From: Candidatus Phaeomarinibacter sp.
Lineage (GTDB): Bacteria; Pseudomonadota; Alphaproteobacteria; CGMCC-115125
Assembly: GCA_028279995.1 (NCBI GenBank)
Contig: JANQMQ010000648.1
Location: 1-5,259, forward strand
Direction: 5' to 3'
Length of the DNA stretch: 5,259 nucleotides
The position numbers and the translations under genes were made by a program. Under the pieces are notes generated by a model. That model was not told the DNA's origin. It did no database searches and saw nothing but the letters and a program-made list of their open reading frames with translations. Of this stretch, positions 4,505 to 5,259 are shown one piece after another (positions within the stretch are counted from its first letter, which is position 1; the number at the start of each line of letters is the position of its first letter).

Positions 4505-4917
4505 AGCGCCTGGCCGAACTTCGCGAGCACCTGCTGGCCGCCCCGCTGGGCTTGAAGGCGGACACGCTCGTAACCTTCGTAAACTTGGGCAACGTGCACC
4601 GGCATGTGGACGGCGAAAGCCGCAGCCTGCGCTTCACCTACCCGGCCAATGTGATTGCGGAGCAGTTCAGCGGCAACCCGGTGACTGTCGCCTTGTTCCT
4701 GTGGGACTGGCTGGAAGAGTTTCAGCCCGGCCTTGCCCCGGATGCCGTCACCTTTGAGGCGGACATTCTCAACACAGACGCGGCGGACATCGCCTTTAGC
4801 GTGCGCATGTCTGAAACCTGGGCGGTTGAGACCGTGGACGGTGAACACCGCCTGACCCTTCAGCCGGAACCGCGCTTAGACACCGATAGCCTGACCGGCT
4901 TCAGCGAGGGCACCTGA
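4501..4917 (+). CDS. R: Tail completion protein, gpR-like
   Basis: 138 residues; P2 gpR has about 155. It is one of two proteins (with gpS) needed to finish the P2 tail so that it can join the head. P2-like features include the N-terminal helix MKRLAELREHLLA, then DTLVTFVNLGNVHR (21-34), a beta-rich stretch with SLRFTYPANV (42-51), VALFLWDWLEEFQPGL (63-78; LLAWLRVNQPDL in P2), VTFEADILNTDAADIAFSVRMSE (83-105; FEVDLLNNAAVDLELSLQLTE in P2), and the C-terminal QPEP (121-124). The ATG overlaps the stop of the preceding holin gene (ATGA) and has no strong ribosome binding site, so it likely depends on coupled translation. A longer in-frame ORF reaches back to 4273, but that part overlaps the holin gene and has no homology to gpR. 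Confidence 0.9.
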   Translation: MKRLAELREHLLAAPLGLKADTLVTFVNLGNVHRHVDGESRSLRFTYPANVIAEQFSGNPVTVALFLWDWLEEFQPGLAPDAVTFEADILNTDAADIAFSVRMSETWAVETVDGEHRLTLQPEPRLDTDSLTGFSEGT

Positions 4918-4919
4918 AC

Positions 4920-5259
4920 ATGGAACCCGCCCGCGCCTCAGGCCTCGACGATTTGCAGGATTGGGTTGATGGCGTCATCGCCAGCCTGGACCCGGCGGCG
5001 CGTGCAAAGCTCTTTGCGTCGATGGGCCGGTTGCTACGCCGCGTCAACGCGAAGCGCATCACGCAACAGAAGGACCCGGACGGACGCCGGTGGGCACCTC
5101 GCAGGCCACGGCGCGACCAGGTGCGCCGCAGGCGCAAGATGTTGCTGGGCCTGCGCAAGGCACGGCACATGAAAATCCAGGCGTCCGCAGATGGTGTTGC
5201 AGTCGGCTTTGAGGGCCGCACAGCGCACATCGCCCGCATCCACCACCTTGGTCTTCGCG
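4920..5259 (+). CDS. S: Tail completion protein gpS-like (virion morphogenesis), 5' part
   Basis: The first 113 codons plus one base are present before the right edge; P2 gpS is 150 residues, so about three quarters is visible. It starts 2 bp after the gpR stop with GAGGG at 4906-4910, nine bases upstream, inside the end of gpR. The family pattern is clear: an N-terminal helix with SLDPAARAKLFASMGRLLR (22-40; SLSPSGRRRL in P2), ITQQKDPDGRRWAPR (47-61; QKAPDGTPYAPR in P2), a highly basic stretch (RRPRRDQVRRRRK, 61-73) leading to MLLGLRKARHMKI, and AHIARIHHLGL (102-112; KIASVHQFGL in P2). It acts with gpR in tail completion. No internal stop or frameshift is seen. Confidence 0.9.
   Translation, partial: MEPARASGLDDLQDWVDGVIASLDPAARAKLFASMGRLLRRVNAKRITQQKDPDGRRWAPRRPRRDQVRRRRKMLLGLRKARHMKIQASADGVAVGFEGRTAHIARIHHLGLR

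Overview
This window is a piece of the late (structural) region of a P2-like temperate myophage, either a prophage or a free phage genome. The gene order is gpP (divergent) | gpO-gpN-gpM-gpL-gpX-[holin]-[3TM holin]-gpR-gpS, and each structural protein aligns by eye to its phage P2 counterpart over most of its length. The DNA is GC-rich (about 57-65% in the stretches counted by hand), which fits a GC-rich proteobacterial host. No host gene is present, so the host cannot be named more precisely.

Layout: bases 1-81 on the minus strand are the first 27 codons of the terminase ATPase gene (gpP), cut by the window edge. Bases 82-252 are the divergent control region between P and O. It carries a perfect 23-bp palindrome and several copies of an ACCGCWGC motif. 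From 253 everything reads on the plus strand: capsid scaffold/protease gpO, major capsid gpN, small terminase gpM, head completion gpL, and tail protein gpX. Two small membrane proteins of holin type follow, then tail completion proteins gpR and gpS (gpS is cut by the right edge).

How the genes work together: gpO scaffolds gpN into procapsids and, through its protease triad, processes head proteins including itself. gpM and gpP form the terminase that packages DNA. gpL closes the filled head. gpX, gpR and gpS act in tail assembly, and the holins permeabilise the inner membrane at lysis.

Spacing splits the late operon into two styles. The head genes O, N, M and L are separated by gaps of 63, 112 and 130 bp, and the last two gaps hold inverted repeats. 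From L to S the genes are packed tightly, with overlaps or gaps of 2 bp. The oddest points are the 23-bp divergent palindrome in place of a P2 Ogr-type TGT-N12-ACA site, the heavily structured M-L gap, and a lysis cassette with two holin-like genes but no recognisable endolysin or spanin between X and R. I see no novel defence or mobile system; the window is otherwise a recognisable P2-type morphogenesis module.
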